From: Altererythrobacter sp. Root672
GTDB lineage: Bacteria > Pseudomonadota > Alphaproteobacteria > Sphingomonadales > Sphingomonadaceae
Reading direction: 5' to 3'
Length of the DNA stretch: 64,000 bases
NCBI RefSeq assembly: GCF_001427865.1
Contig: NZ_LMHH01000003.1
Span: 478,359-542,358 of the forward strand
How positions within the stretch are numbered: the stretch's first letter is position 1; the number at the start of each line of letters is the position of its first letter. A program made the translations under genes and the position numbers. Below the pieces are notes generated by a model. That model was not told the DNA's origin. It worked only from the letters and a program-made list of their open reading frames with translations, and searched no databases. This document shows positions 46,617 through 55,986 of this stretch, piece after piece.

Positions 46617-47624
46617 TCAGGCCAGTTCGATCACCGTCTTGGCGAAGCTCTCTGGACCCCAGGCGTGGGCATAGGCATCCTTGGCCTGGTCGAAGCCGAA
46701 GCGCCGGCCGATCAGCGGCTTGATGCCGTTGGCATCGACCGCCGCGTTGAGACGCCGGGCCATCGCGGCCGGGCCAACGAAGATCCCGCGCATCGAGCCC
46801 GCGGTCATCATCAACCCGCGCGGGTTGGGTCCACCTTCGGGAGACAGAACGCCGATCAGCGCCACTTCACCCTGGCTGCGCAGGGCAGCCATCGATTGCT
46901 CCGCCGTGCCCGCGCCGCCGACTTCGACGACCTTGTCCACGCCGCCCAGATCCTGGCCGACGAAGCGGCCCCAGTCGGGGATCGTCTTGTAGTTGACCGT
47001 GTGCGCGGCACCGAGCTCGCGGATGCGCTCCAGCTTCTGGTGGGAGGAGGAGGTTGCGATCACCTCGCACCCGCCAGCGCGGGCGAGTTGCAAGGCCAGC
47101 ATCGACACGCCGCCGCTGCCGAGCACCAGCACCCGGTTGCCGGGGACGAGGGCGCGCGGTCCTTCGAACAGAGCGTTCCATGCCGTCACGCCGGCGCACG
47201 GGAGGCAGGAGGCCTCGGCATAGTCGAGGCTCTCGGCCATCGGCACGACTCCGCTCTCCGGCAGCACGACCAGTTCGGCGAGCATGCCCGGCGAGAAGCC
47301 ATCGCCCAGGGCGGCGCTCATGCGCGGCGGGCCGTCGACCCAGTTCATGAAGAACGAGCCCTGAACCCGGTCGCCTTCCTTGAACTTGGTCACGCCTTCG
47401 CCGACGGCAACAACTTGGCCCGCACCATCGCTGAGCGGCACGGCCGGAGCCTTCAGCGCTCCGCCAAAGTACTTGCCCGCCGCCACGGCGAAGTCGCGGT
47501 AATTGATTGAACAAGCATGGACTTGAATCAGAACTTCACCTGGCCCCGGTGTCGGGTCAGGCAGGGTCTCGACGTAAAGCTTGTCGAACCCGTCCGAGCT
47601 CGCCGGCAACATCCATGCACGCAT
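46617..47624 (-). CDS. zinc-independent MDR oxidoreductase (quinone oxidoreductase-like)
   Basis: A 335-residue medium-chain dehydrogenase/reductase. PGEVLIQVHACSINYRDFAV, VPLSDGAGQVVAVG, the cofactor motif VLVLGSGGVSMLALQLA and no clear structural zinc Cys cluster place it with quinone-oxidoreductase-like enzymes rather than zinc alcohol dehydrogenases. Start ATG 47624 (MRAWMLP) after AAGGGGA. In the leftward catabolic run. It could reduce an enone or similar intermediate. Confidence 0.88.
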   Translation of the reverse strand: MRAWMLPASSDGFDKLYVETLPDPTPGPGEVLIQVHACSINYRDFAVAAGKYFGGALKAPAVPLSDGAGQVVAVGEGVTKFKEGDRVQGSFFMNWVDGPPRMSAALGDGFSPGMLAELVVLPESGVVPMAESLDYAEASCLPCAGVTAWNALFEGPRALVPGNRVLVLGSGGVSMLALQLARAGGCEVIATSSSHQKLERIRELGAAHTVNYKTIPDWGRFVGQDLGGVDKVVEVGGAGTAEQSMAALRSQGEVALIGVLSPEGGPNPRGLMMTAGSMRGIFVGPAAMARRLNAAVDANGIKPLIGRRFGFDQAKDAYAHAWGPESFAKTVIELA

Positions 47625-47772
47625 ATATTGGTTTCCCCTTAGTCTTGCCCTGTGCTCTCCCACCGGAAAGGGAGAGGCGTTGCGGTTGGCAGTGTTCCGC
47701 CTAACCTACCTGGAGACGGTTAGCAGCGATGGCCGCCCGCCTCCAGTCATCTCCCCAGCCGGGACGATTTGG

Positions 47773-48534
47773 TCAGCGGTCGCCGCTCCAGGTGCGCAAG
47801 CCGGGGGCCGTGCGATCCTCGCCCTTCAAGGCTTCGGCAACGGCGGGACGAGCGGTAACCCGCTCGCGCCACTCGACCAGGCGCGGGTACTTGGCGGCGA
47901 CGTCCTTCTCCGGGAACATCCGCTCCACCATCATCCCGCAGTGCGAGTAGAAGTTGATGTCCGCCAGGGTGTAGGCATCCCCCGCCAGCCACGCGGTTTC
48001 GCCCAGCTGCTTTTCGACCTTAGCGAGCGCGTAGTCGATCTTGTCGCTGGCGTTCTGCAAGTCGGCTTCGGAGAAGCCCGAACGCGCCGTCGCCCACTTC
48101 TTGCGCTGGTCGGGCAGCGGGATGTGGCTCAGCAGTTCCTCGAACGACCCATCGTCGATGTTGCGTGCGATCACGCCAACCAGGCGGTGCCAGCCGTGCA
48201 TCGAGACGTGGTTCATCACGTGCTCGTCGACGAACTTGTTCCAGTACCGCATCCGCGCCGCACCGACCGGATCGCGCGGGCGAAGCGGCGGCGCGTCAGG
48301 GAAGGCGTCCTCGAGGTATTCGTTGATGACCGTGGTGTGGGTGATGATCGTCCCGTCATGGTCGAGCACCGGCACCTGGCCTTCAGGGTTGATCGCCACG
48401 AACCAGTCGGAGTGCTGCTCGAACTTGTGCAGGTCGACGTAGATGCTCTCGTAAGCGAGCCCCTTCTCCTTGAGCGGGAGCATGGACTTGAGCGAATTCG
48501 CCAGCGGTTCGGCGTGGTAGTACTTCAATGCCAT
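47773..48534 (-). CDS. glutathione S-transferase, LigF-like beta-etherase class
   Basis: A 253-residue GST with a thioredoxin-like N-terminus (1-80) and an all-helical C-terminus. Its pattern follows Sphingobium LigF closely: ANSLKSMLPLKEKGL, KFEQHSDWFVAINPEGQVPV, INEYLEDAFPD and LPDQRKKWATARSGF. LigF uses glutathione to cut beta-aryl ether bonds of lignin dimers. ANSLK at 12-16 is where the family's glutathione-activating residues lie. Upstream of it, three bases away, is an SDR on the same strand. Stereospecificity and true substrate cannot be read. Confidence 0.8.
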   Translation of the reverse strand: MALKYYHAEPLANSLKSMLPLKEKGLAYESIYVDLHKFEQHSDWFVAINPEGQVPVLDHDGTIITHTTVINEYLEDAFPDAPPLRPRDPVGAARMRYWNKFVDEHVMNHVSMHGWHRLVGVIARNIDDGSFEELLSHIPLPDQRKKWATARSGFSEADLQNASDKIDYALAKVEKQLGETAWLAGDAYTLADINFYSHCGMMVERMFPEKDVAAKYPRLVEWRERVTARPAVAEALKGEDRTAPGLRTWSGDR

Positions 48535-48537
48535 TTG

Positions 48538-49284
48538 TTAGACCTCGATGCTTTCCAAAACGCCCCCGTCGACTGCCCAATCCTGCCCCGTGACATGGCT
48601 CGCCGCGTCGCTGAGCAGGAACGCCGCGACCTCGGCCAGTTCTTCCGGAGCGCCCATGTGACGCATGGGGATGCGGGCTTCGATCTTGCCTTGCTGCTCG
48701 GGCGGAATGCGGTCGAGCGCTTCGGTGCGGATGAAGCCGGGGATGATGCAGTTGGCGCGGACGTTGTGCGGCGCCATCTCCACCGCGATCGCGCGGGTCA
48801 GGCCGAGCACGCCGTGCTTCGAGGCGACGTAAGCCGGGTTCATCGCCATGCCGCGCTTGGAGCCCATCGAGCCGGTGACCAGGATCACGCCCTTCTTGGC
48901 CTCGATCATCGAGGGCAGGACTTTCTGGATCGCCCAGAACACGCTGGTGAGGTTCACGCGGATGGTCTGTTCGAACACCTCGGGGTCGAAGTGGACCGCG
49001 GGGGTGAAGCCGCCGGTGAGACCGGCGTTGGCGAACAGGCCGTGGATCGGGCCGAAGTGCGTGGCTGCCGCGTCGAGCGCGGCTTCGAGCTGGGCCTTGT
49101 CGCCGACGTCAGCAGCAAAGCCCGCGGCGTTGGCGCCGATCTCGGCCACGGCTTCGTCGAGCATCTCCTGACGGCGGGCGAGCAGCGAGACCCTAGCGCC
49201 CCGACTGGCGAGCAGCTTGGCCGCGACTAGGCCGATCCCGCTCGACGCGCCGGTGATGACGATATGCTGGCCGCCAAAATCCAT
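48538..49284 (-). CDS. short-chain dehydrogenase/reductase
   Basis: A 248-residue SDR: VITGASSGIG, FANAGLTGGF (in place of NNAG), Ser in LVTGSMGS and YVASK. Start ATG 49284 (MDFGGQH); its first base is the last base of the preceding gene's stop. Operon with the LigF-like GST downstream. It may oxidise the alpha-hydroxyl of an aryl ether before etherase action, but it is not the closest LigD match in the window. Confidence 0.9.
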   Translation of the reverse strand: MDFGGQHIVITGASSGIGLVAAKLLASRGARVSLLARRQEMLDEAVAEIGANAAGFAADVGDKAQLEAALDAAATHFGPIHGLFANAGLTGGFTPAVHFDPEVFEQTIRVNLTSVFWAIQKVLPSMIEAKKGVILVTGSMGSKRGMAMNPAYVASKHGVLGLTRAIAVEMAPHNVRANCIIPGFIRTEALDRIPPEQQGKIEARIPMRHMGAPEELAEVAAFLLSDAASHVTGQDWAVDGGVLESIEV

Positions 49285-49745
49285 CAGGTATCCCTCTCCC
49301 GTATGAAGGCCGCCCATTGCGGGGCGGCCGGATGGTCGCTTCGTTCCGGCGACCACTGTTGTTCCATGAGCGCCCGTGCCACAGGCTCGGGCATTCCGGC
49401 AACGTCGCGATTGTAGCGGTAGCAGAATGCCGAAGCACGCCAGTTAAGGATGCAATGGACGTGGACCGGCCCGTCGGTCGCTTCCAACGCCTTTGCGAAT
49501 GCCTCGTAATGCGCTTCCTCGGGCGCGTCGAATGGCACGGGAATGTGGGTGTAGCCGATACCCTGTGCGGCGAATGCGTTGTCCGCATCCGGCAAGGCTT
49601 CGGGATTGTCGGCCATGGCGAGAAAGATGACGTGCTTGACGCCGATCTCGGCCAGTCGCTCCGGGTCGGCCTGCTCCAACTTCCCGGAGGTCGACAGGCG
49701 CTCCGACAGGCGCTGCCATGCGAGGATGTCGTCGGGGTCACGCAT
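49284..49745 (-). CDS. DUF442/BLH-type phosphatase-like protein
   Basis: A 153-residue protein with the cysteine-phosphatase loop pattern VHVHCILNWRASAF (Cys-x4-Arg, as in DUF442-type proteins) and an N-terminal LSTSGKLEQADPERLAEIGV matching the family. Role unknown; some relatives act in sulfur or persulfide chemistry. Stop overlaps the SDR start by one base. Confidence 0.8.
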   Translation of the reverse strand: MRDPDDILAWQRLSERLSTSGKLEQADPERLAEIGVKHVIFLAMADNPEALPDADNAFAAQGIGYTHIPVPFDAPEEAHYEAFAKALEATDGPVHVHCILNWRASAFCYRYNRDVAGMPEPVARALMEQQWSPERSDHPAAPQWAAFIRERDT

Positions 49746-49755
49746 CGCAGCTTCT

Positions 49756-49824
49756 CCGTTCGTGGTGAGCTTGTCGAACCACGCTTAGCGCCTGCCTGTC
49801 CTTCGACAAGCTCAGGACGAACGG
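49756..49824. repeat. palindromic intergenic repeat, family B
   Basis: Arms CCGTTCGTGGTGAGCTTGTC and GACAAGCTCAGGACGAACGG fill the gap between the amidohydrolase and the phosphatase-like gene. Confidence 0.9.
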
Positions 49825-49846
49825 AGGGGGGAGTTTGAGCGGCGGA

Positions 49847-50719
49847 TCAAGCCAGCCCCAGCACCTTCGCCGCGTTGTCCTTCATGATCAGCGGCATGAC
49901 TTCCTCGCGGAAGCCCACTTCGGCCGCGGCGGCCATCCACTTGTCCGGGTGGATCAGCGGAAAGTCGGTGCCGAACAGCATCTTATGCTTGAGCTGGGTG
50001 TTGGCGTACTGGATCACCTGCTTGGGGAAGTACTTCGGGCTCCAGCCGGACAAGTCGATGAACACGTTGTTCTTGTGCAGCGCCATCGACAGGCTCTCGT
50101 CGACCCAAGGCCAGCTGGGGTGGGCGAGGATGATCTTCATGTCAGGGAAGTCGACCGCGACATCATCGATCAGGATCGGCTGGCCGTACTTGAGCCGCAT
50201 GCCGCCACCGCCGCGCATGCCGGTGCCCATGCCCGAGTGGCCGGTGTGGAAGATCGCGGGCAGACCGTATTCGGCGATCACTTCGTAGATCGGGTAGGCC
50301 ATGCGGTCGGCGGGATGGGCGTTCTGGGCGATGCCGTGGAACTTGAAGCCCTTGACCCCATAGTTCTCGATCAGGTCGCGCGCCTCACGGGCACCGTACT
50401 TGCCCTTGTGCGGATCGATGCTGGCGAAAGCCATGCAGATGTCGTCGTTCTTGGCGGCCTGTTCGGCGACTTCGTAGTTGCTCACGCGCTTGGCGCCCAT
50501 CGCGCTTTCGCAGTCGACCGTGAACAGGACGAGCGCAATGTTGGATTCGCGGTAAAGCTCGATGATCTCGGGCATTTTCGGCCGTTCGCGCGGCGCCTTG
50601 AAGTAGGCGCTGGCGGCATCGAAATACTTGCCCATGACCGGATCTTCCGGATCGTGGCAGGAGACCTCCGCATGGACGTGGACGTCGATGGCGCGGATCT
50701 TGGCGAGGTCGATGGGCAC
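49847..50719 (-). CDS. amidohydrolase-2 (TIM-barrel) family protein
   Basis: A 290-residue amidohydrolase of the ACMSD/amidohydro_2 group: AIDVHVHAEV (metal HxH), GVKGFKFHGIAQN, LPAIFHTGHSGMG, IILAHPSWPWVDES and LFGTDFPLIHPDKW (metal Asp). Decarboxylases and lactonases of aromatic breakdown belong here. I prefer GTG 50719 (VPIDLAKIRA) with AGGAA upstream; ATG 50761 (MHGGND) in the same frame is the alternative. In the leftward run below the aldehyde dehydrogenase. Confidence 0.85.
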   Translation of the reverse strand: MPIDLAKIRAIDVHVHAEVSCHDPEDPVMGKYFDAASAYFKAPRERPKMPEIIELYRESNIALVLFTVDCESAMGAKRVSNYEVAEQAAKNDDICMAFASIDPHKGKYGAREARDLIENYGVKGFKFHGIAQNAHPADRMAYPIYEVIAEYGLPAIFHTGHSGMGTGMRGGGGMRLKYGQPILIDDVAVDFPDMKIILAHPSWPWVDESLSMALHKNNVFIDLSGWSPKYFPKQVIQYANTQLKHKMLFGTDFPLIHPDKWMAAAAEVGFREEVMPLIMKDNAAKVLGLA

Positions 50720-50851
50720 GTCTGCGGTTCCTGAATCGGTTCGGTCGTTGCCCCCATGCATTCGGGGGGCAGGTATGACAAGGCCGGCCTGTCACGCTCC
50801 GCGACAGGCCGGCCTCGCTATCCCGCTCACGCGGGAACCATGGCTCCAGCG

Positions 50852-52366
50852 TTAGAGCTGGATGATGACCGTCTTGGTTTCCTGGTAGCATTCGAACCCG
50901 GCCTGGCCCTGTTCACGACCCAGACCCGACTCCTTGTAGCCGCCGAACGGCAGCGCGGTGTCGATCGTGGCGTGGCAGTTGCCCCACACGGTGCCCGATT
51001 TGATCTTCGAGGCGAGGCGATGCATCGCGCTGACATCCTTGGTCCAGACGCCGGCGCCGAGGCCGAAGTTGGTGTCGTTGGCCATCTTGGCGACCTCGTC
51101 GAGGTCTTCGAAGCGCTGTGCGACGACAACCGGTCCGAAGATCTCTTCGCGAACCACGCTCATTTGCGGGTTCACGTTGGCGAGGATCGTCGGGTTGACG
51201 TAGTAGCCGCCGTCGCTGGCCGGGGCGTCGCCGCCCATGACCACGCTGGCGCCGTCACGCTTGCCGGCTTCGATGTAGCCGAGCACCTTCTCGTGCTGCT
51301 CCTTCGACACCAACGGGCCCATGTGGCCGGCGGGGTCGAGCGAAGCGCGCGGGCTCCAGAAGTCGGCGGTCTTGGTCATGCCTTCGAGCACGTCGTCGAA
51401 GATCGACTTGTGCGCGAACAGGCGCGAACCGGCGACGCAGACCTGGCCGGAGTTGAAGAAGATCGCGCCGGCAACGCCCGGAGCGGTCGTGGCGACGTCG
51501 ACGTCCGGCATGACGACGACCGGGCTCTTGCCGCCCAGCTCGAGCGTCACGCGCTTCATCGTGTCGGTGGCGTTCTTGTTGATCACCTTGCCGATCTCGG
51601 TCGAGCCGGTGAAGGCGATCTTGTTGACGTCGGGGTGCTTGACCATGCGGTCGCCCGCGGTGTGCCCGTTGCCGGTGATGATGTTGATCACGCCTGCCGG
51701 GAAGCCGGCTTCCTGCACCAGGTCGGCCAGCTTCAGCGCGGTGAGGCTGGTCTGTTCGGCTGGCTTGAGCACGGTGCAGCAACCCGCGGCGACCGCCGGA
51801 GCGATCTTGAGGCAGGCCATCAGCAGCGGGAAGTTCCACGGCACGATCTGGGCGCAGACGCCGATCGGCTCCTTGACGGTGTAGCTGAACACGGTGCCGG
51901 TCGGCATGGTGTAGGGGTTGATTACCTGGCCGCCGGTCTTGCTGGCCCAGCCGGCCATGAATCGGATCTGGCTGATCGCGCCCGGGATATCGACCGCGCC
52001 AGCCATGCCCTTGGGCTTGCCGTTGTCGATCGCTTCGAGCTCGGCAAACAGGTCTGCGTCGCGTTCCAGCAAGTCGGCGAAGCGGTGCATGACACGTTCG
52101 CGCTGCATCGGCGGCAGGCCGTACCAGCGGTTGTCGTCGAATGCGGTGCGTGCGGCGGCGACGGCCCGATCAACATCCTTGTCCGAAGCGTCGACGATCT
52201 TGCCGACGATTTTGCCGTTCGACGGGTCTTCGACGTCGAGCGTCTTGTCGTGCGAAGAATCGACCCACTCGCCGTTGATGAACAGCTGCGGCTTGCGTGC
52301 CAGGAAATCCTTGGCGGCCTGAGAATACTCCCGCTGAGTGCGGTCGATGGTGGTGACTTCGTTCAT
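50852..52366 (-). CDS. NAD(P)-dependent aldehyde dehydrogenase
   Basis: A 504-residue ALDH: WNFPLLMACLKIAPAVAAGC, FTGSTEIGKVI, catalytic Glu in LELGGKSPVVV and catalytic Cys in FFNSGQVCVAGSRLF. Phenylacetaldehyde/betaine-aldehyde dehydrogenase type. Lies downstream of the PQQ alcohol dehydrogenase on the same strand, a natural alcohol-to-acid pair. It has its own palindrome at 52449, 83-96 bases upstream. Confidence 0.95.
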   Translation of the reverse strand: MNEVTTIDRTQREYSQAAKDFLARKPQLFINGEWVDSSHDKTLDVEDPSNGKIVGKIVDASDKDVDRAVAAARTAFDDNRWYGLPPMQRERVMHRFADLLERDADLFAELEAIDNGKPKGMAGAVDIPGAISQIRFMAGWASKTGGQVINPYTMPTGTVFSYTVKEPIGVCAQIVPWNFPLLMACLKIAPAVAAGCCTVLKPAEQTSLTALKLADLVQEAGFPAGVINIITGNGHTAGDRMVKHPDVNKIAFTGSTEIGKVINKNATDTMKRVTLELGGKSPVVVMPDVDVATTAPGVAGAIFFNSGQVCVAGSRLFAHKSIFDDVLEGMTKTADFWSPRASLDPAGHMGPLVSKEQHEKVLGYIEAGKRDGASVVMGGDAPASDGGYYVNPTILANVNPQMSVVREEIFGPVVVAQRFEDLDEVAKMANDTNFGLGAGVWTKDVSAMHRLASKIKSGTVWGNCHATIDTALPFGGYKESGLGREQGQAGFECYQETKTVIIQL

Positions 52367-52448
52367 TTACAGGTCCTTTCCCGAAACGAATCCCTGTTTG
52401 CGGTCAGACTAGCAAACGGGGGACGGGCACGCCACGGCGCGCCTCTTG

Positions 52449-52462
52449 CTAACGGTCGTTAC
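52449..52462. promoter_or_regulatory. second copy of the CTAACG-CGTTAG palindrome
   Basis: CTAACGGTCGTTAC, 12 of 14 bases as at 6985. It lies between the PQQ dehydrogenase stop and the aldehyde dehydrogenase start, so it probably controls a separate promoter for the latter. Confidence 0.6.
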
Positions 52463-52494
52463 AATCGCGTGGCGGCTGTGTCGATTCCTATCCG

Positions 52495-54630
52495 TCAGGT
52501 GGTGGAGGGGCGGGCCGCCGCCTTCCCCTCCAGCACCTTGTCCTCGTTCGCGCGCTTGATGATGTACTGGCGGACGGCCTCGATCTGGTCGCGGCTGAGC
52601 GACGGGGCGAAGCTGACCATGCCGTTGTCTTTCAGGGCGCCGTCATGGACGATCGCCATGAAGGTGTCCTGACTCTCGATCGCCGCGCTACGCCGCAAGT
52701 CGGGCAGCACGGTCGAGCCGATCGCCGCGTCGTTGTGGCACTGGCTGCAATAACGGCCGAAGCTGTACTTGCCCGAAGCGACTTGCGCGGCCGTTCCGGT
52801 GAACGGCGGCGGATCGAGCGGGCGGCGGTCGAACGGCTTGGCCGGCGGAAGCTTGGCGGTGCCGCCGAGCTTGAATACCAGCAAGCGCGAGATGTTCGGC
52901 AACGGACCCGACTGCTCGGTCAGGATGCCGCCGGGCGAAAGCGGGAAGACCCCGCCCCAGCCGGCCAGCACCGCCACGTATTGCTCGCCGTTGATGCTGT
53001 AGGTGATCGGCGGAGCGATGATGCCGGTCTGGGCCGGGAACGACCACAGCTTGCGGCCGTCATGCGCGCCATAGGCGGTGAAGTTACCCGCCGCGGTACC
53101 CTGGAACACCAGGCCGCCGCCGGTCGAGAGCAGGCCGCCGTTCCACGGACCCGGATAGGGCACGCGCCAGCGCTCCTTCTGCGCCACCGGATCCCAGGCG
53201 ATCAGCGCGCCCTTGGTGGCGGCTGCTGCGGCTTCGCGCACAGCGGCATCGGCCGGCATGGCGCCTGCCGAAAGGTCGATGCCGGTGTTCATGCCGCGGT
53301 TGAGGTCGGGCTTCCAACCGGCTTCAGGAAAGTAGGGGAAGGCGGCCTCGATCGCAGGGATGTAAACGAGCCCCTCGTTCGGGTTGAAGGCCATCGGGTG
53401 CCAGCTATGCCCGCCGCCCGCGCCCGGCGTGCTGACGAACGGCTTGCCGGTGAGGTCGAAGCGGGCCTCAGGGTTCACGATCGGGCGGCCGGTCTTCATG
53501 TCGATGCCGCTGGTCCAGTTCTGCGGCACGTAGTTGTTGGCCGAGATCAGCTCGCCCGTCGCGCGGTCGAGCACGTAGAAGAAGCCGTTCTTGGGCGCCT
53601 GCATCAGGACCTGGCGCATCTTCCCGCCGATCTCGATGTCGGCCAGCATGATGTGCTGGGTGGCAGTGAAGTCCCAGGTCTCGCCCGGCGTTTCTTGGTA
53701 GTGCCAGACGTACTCGCCGGTCTTGGGCCGGATGGCGACGATCGAGGACAGGTACAGGTTGTCCCCGCCGCCGGGCGAGCGGATGGCCTGGTTCCACGGA
53801 GAGCCGTTGCCGACGCCGATGTAGAGCAAGTCGAGCTTGGGATCGTAGGCCATCGCGTCCCACACGGTCCCGCCGCCGCCGAGCTTCCAGAAGTCGCCCT
53901 TCCAGGTCTCGCGCGCCTTGGCGAGGTAGTCGGGTTCCTTGCCGTCCTCACCCGGTGCGCCGGGCACGGTGTAGAAGCGCCACGCCTGCTCGCCGGTCTC
54001 GGCGTCATAGGCCGTCACATAGCCGCGCACGCCGAACTCGGCGCCGCTGTTGCCGATGATGACCTTGCCGTCGATCACGCGCGGAGCGCCGGTGATGGTG
54101 TAGGACTTGGTCTGATCGACCGTGACCTTGGACCAGGCTTCCTTGCCGGTGTTGCGGTCGAGCGCGACCAGGCGGCCGTCGAGGGTGCCGAGGTAGAGCT
54201 TGTCGCCCCACGCGGCCATGCCGCGGTTGACGACGTCGCAGCAGGCCTTGGGCCCGGTTTCGCCCGGCACCTTCGGATCATAGTCCCACAGCGGCTTGCC
54301 GGTGGCGCCGTCGTAGGCCTTCACCTTGCTCCAGGCCGTGGTGACGTAGATCTTGCCGTCGATGACCAGCGGCGTGCCTTCCTGGCCGCGCGCGGTGTCG
54401 AGATCGGCGAACCAGGTGAGACCGAGCTTGCCGACCGTATCGCCATTGATCTGATCGAGCGGGCTGTAGCGCTGCTCAGAATAATCGCGGCCGTAAGTCA
54501 TCCAGTTGGCGGTGTCGGCGGCGGCGTTGACCAGCTGCTCTGCCCCGATGCCGTCGCTGACGGCGTCCTTCTTGCACCCTGCGAGCGCCAAGGCCGCGCA
54601 GGCTGCTGCGATCAAGATTCTGTGCTTCAT
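52495..54630 (-). CDS. PQQ-dependent quinohaemoprotein alcohol dehydrogenase
   Basis: A 711-residue exported lipoprotein (ALAGC, Cys19) with an eight-bladed PQQ propeller (about 35-600) and a C-terminal cytochrome c domain (YCSQCHNDA, CxxCH). The vicinal Cys pair in PKACCDVVNRG over the PQQ is present. In GETWDFTATQ the residue two after the catalytic Asp is Thr, not Asp, which points to a calcium- rather than lanthanide-dependent enzyme. Oxidises a primary alcohol in the periplasm and passes electrons to haem. No pqq synthesis genes are in the window. Confidence 0.95.
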   Translation of the reverse strand: MKHRILIAAACAALALAGCKKDAVSDGIGAEQLVNAAADTANWMTYGRDYSEQRYSPLDQINGDTVGKLGLTWFADLDTARGQEGTPLVIDGKIYVTTAWSKVKAYDGATGKPLWDYDPKVPGETGPKACCDVVNRGMAAWGDKLYLGTLDGRLVALDRNTGKEAWSKVTVDQTKSYTITGAPRVIDGKVIIGNSGAEFGVRGYVTAYDAETGEQAWRFYTVPGAPGEDGKEPDYLAKARETWKGDFWKLGGGGTVWDAMAYDPKLDLLYIGVGNGSPWNQAIRSPGGGDNLYLSSIVAIRPKTGEYVWHYQETPGETWDFTATQHIMLADIEIGGKMRQVLMQAPKNGFFYVLDRATGELISANNYVPQNWTSGIDMKTGRPIVNPEARFDLTGKPFVSTPGAGGGHSWHPMAFNPNEGLVYIPAIEAAFPYFPEAGWKPDLNRGMNTGIDLSAGAMPADAAVREAAAAATKGALIAWDPVAQKERWRVPYPGPWNGGLLSTGGGLVFQGTAAGNFTAYGAHDGRKLWSFPAQTGIIAPPITYSINGEQYVAVLAGWGGVFPLSPGGILTEQSGPLPNISRLLVFKLGGTAKLPPAKPFDRRPLDPPPFTGTAAQVASGKYSFGRYCSQCHNDAAIGSTVLPDLRRSAAIESQDTFMAIVHDGALKDNGMVSFAPSLSRDQIEAVRQYIIKRANEDKVLEGKAAARPSTT

Positions 54631-54653
54631 GTCCGGCAGTGCTCTCCCTGGGG

Positions 54654-54668
54654 CACGTCGGCGACGTG
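54654..54668. promoter_or_regulatory. palindrome upstream of the PQQ dehydrogenase
   Basis: CACGTCG-G-CGACGTG, seven-base arms around one G, 24-38 bases before the ATG. Possible operator; unlike the other motifs of the window. Confidence 0.35.
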
Positions 54669-54849
54669 ACCCTTATCTTTGGGTCCTGCCTAATGTCGCC
54701 GCGCCCGTCCGGTCAAGCGGCGCGACAATACGGGATTTTCCCCGTTGCGGTGCAGCATGACTTAGGCTTATCAAGTGCACGTCAGTCGAGCGCGAGCCCG
54801 CGTTATGACCCTGGCCTAGCTTTGAACACTAGCCAGACAGGACACTTCC

Positions 54850-55980
54850 ATGCCTACAAAGCTGCCGTCTCGCGCCGACCACGTCGGCTCGTTCCTCCGT
54901 CCCCGCAGCGTGATCGAAGCGCGCGAGCATCGCTCGGCGGGCAATATCGATTACTCCGAGCTTCGCGCGATCGAGGATCGGGCCATTGCGGACCTGATCA
55001 AATGGCAAGAGAGCCTCGGCCTCAAAGCCATTACCGACGGCGAGTTCCGCCGGTACTTCTTTCACACTGACTTCCTGCTCCAGCTTGATGGCGTCGAAGA
55101 GCATGGCGGCATTGCCAAGGCGTTCAAGAACGACACCGGCAAGGACGTCCACTTCGCTCCGCCGAAGATGGTCGTTTCGGGCAAAGTGCAGCACAAGAAG
55201 CCGATCCAGCTGGCAGACTTCGAGTACCTCGCCAGCCTGACCAGCGCGACGCCCAAGGTCTCGATCCCGAGCCCGACGATGTTGCACTTCCGCGCCGGGC
55301 GGGAAGGCATCCCGATCGATGTCTACCCGACGATGGACGAGTTCTATTCGGACGTCGCCGCTGCCTATCGCGCCGAAGTCGACAGCCTCGCCGCGGCGGG
55401 TTGCCGTTACATCCAGATGGACGATACCAACCTCGCCTATCTGTGCGACGACAGCCACCGGGCCGATGCAGCGGCTCGCGGAGTCGATCCGAACGACACC
55501 CCGCGCCAGTACGCCAAGCTCATCAACGAGAGCTTCAAGAGCGCCCCGGCCGACATGATCAAGGCCGTGCACCTGTGCCGCGGCAACTTCCGCTCAAGCT
55601 GGGCGGCAGAAGGCGGCTACGAGCCGGTGGCCGAGATCATGTTCAACGAGCTCGATATCGACGCGTTCTTCCTCGAATACGACGATCCGCGCTCGGGCGA
55701 CTTCGCGCCGCTGCGGTTCCTGCCCAAGGGCAAGACCGTGGTGCTCGGTCTGGTCACCACCAAGCTCGGCGAGCTCGAAAGCAAGGACGACATCAAGCGC
55801 CGGATCGACGAGGCGACCAAGTACGCCGATATCGACCAGCTGGCGCTGAGCCCGCAATGCGGGTTCGCCTCGACCGTCCACGGCAACGACATCACCACCG
55901 AGCAGCAGGCCGACAAGATTCGCCTGGTGATCGAAGTGGCGGATGAAGTGTGGGGCTCGGTCCCGGCGATGGCGGGCTGA
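54850..55980 (+). CDS. MetE-core methyltransferase-like protein (second copy)
   Basis: A 376-residue UROD/MetE-superfamily enzyme of the YxjG type (RADHVGSFLRPRSVIEAREH). Zinc ligands are complete: His241 and Cys243 in AVHLCRGNF, Glu276 in FFLEYDDP and Cys337 in SPQCGFAS. It is well diverged from the 3369-4493 protein, so the two probably differ in acceptor. Start ATG 54850 after AGGACACTTCC. Divergent from the PQQ dehydrogenase. May accept methyl groups from the LigM-derived folate pool; inferred. Confidence 0.85.
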   Translation: MPTKLPSRADHVGSFLRPRSVIEAREHRSAGNIDYSELRAIEDRAIADLIKWQESLGLKAITDGEFRRYFFHTDFLLQLDGVEEHGGIAKAFKNDTGKDVHFAPPKMVVSGKVQHKKPIQLADFEYLASLTSATPKVSIPSPTMLHFRAGREGIPIDVYPTMDEFYSDVAAAYRAEVDSLAAAGCRYIQMDDTNLAYLCDDSHRADAAARGVDPNDTPRQYAKLINESFKSAPADMIKAVHLCRGNFRSSWAAEGGYEPVAEIMFNELDIDAFFLEYDDPRSGDFAPLRFLPKGKTVVLGLVTTKLGELESKDDIKRRIDEATKYADIDQLALSPQCGFASTVHGNDITTEQQADKIRLVIEVADEVWGSVPAMAG

Positions 55981-55986
55981 GGACCC

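Noticed and set aside
47701-47723. CTAAC and GTTAG upstream of the MDR oxidoreductase as another CTAACG operator
   Set aside because: The half-sites are 13 bases apart instead of 4 and the central CG/CG is missing, so it is not the same motif.
52645-54669. 674-residue open frame antisense to the PQQ dehydrogenase
   Set aside because: Shadow of a gene with complete motifs on the other strand; composition is Arg/Ala/Val/Gly repeats typical of antisense GC-rich frames.
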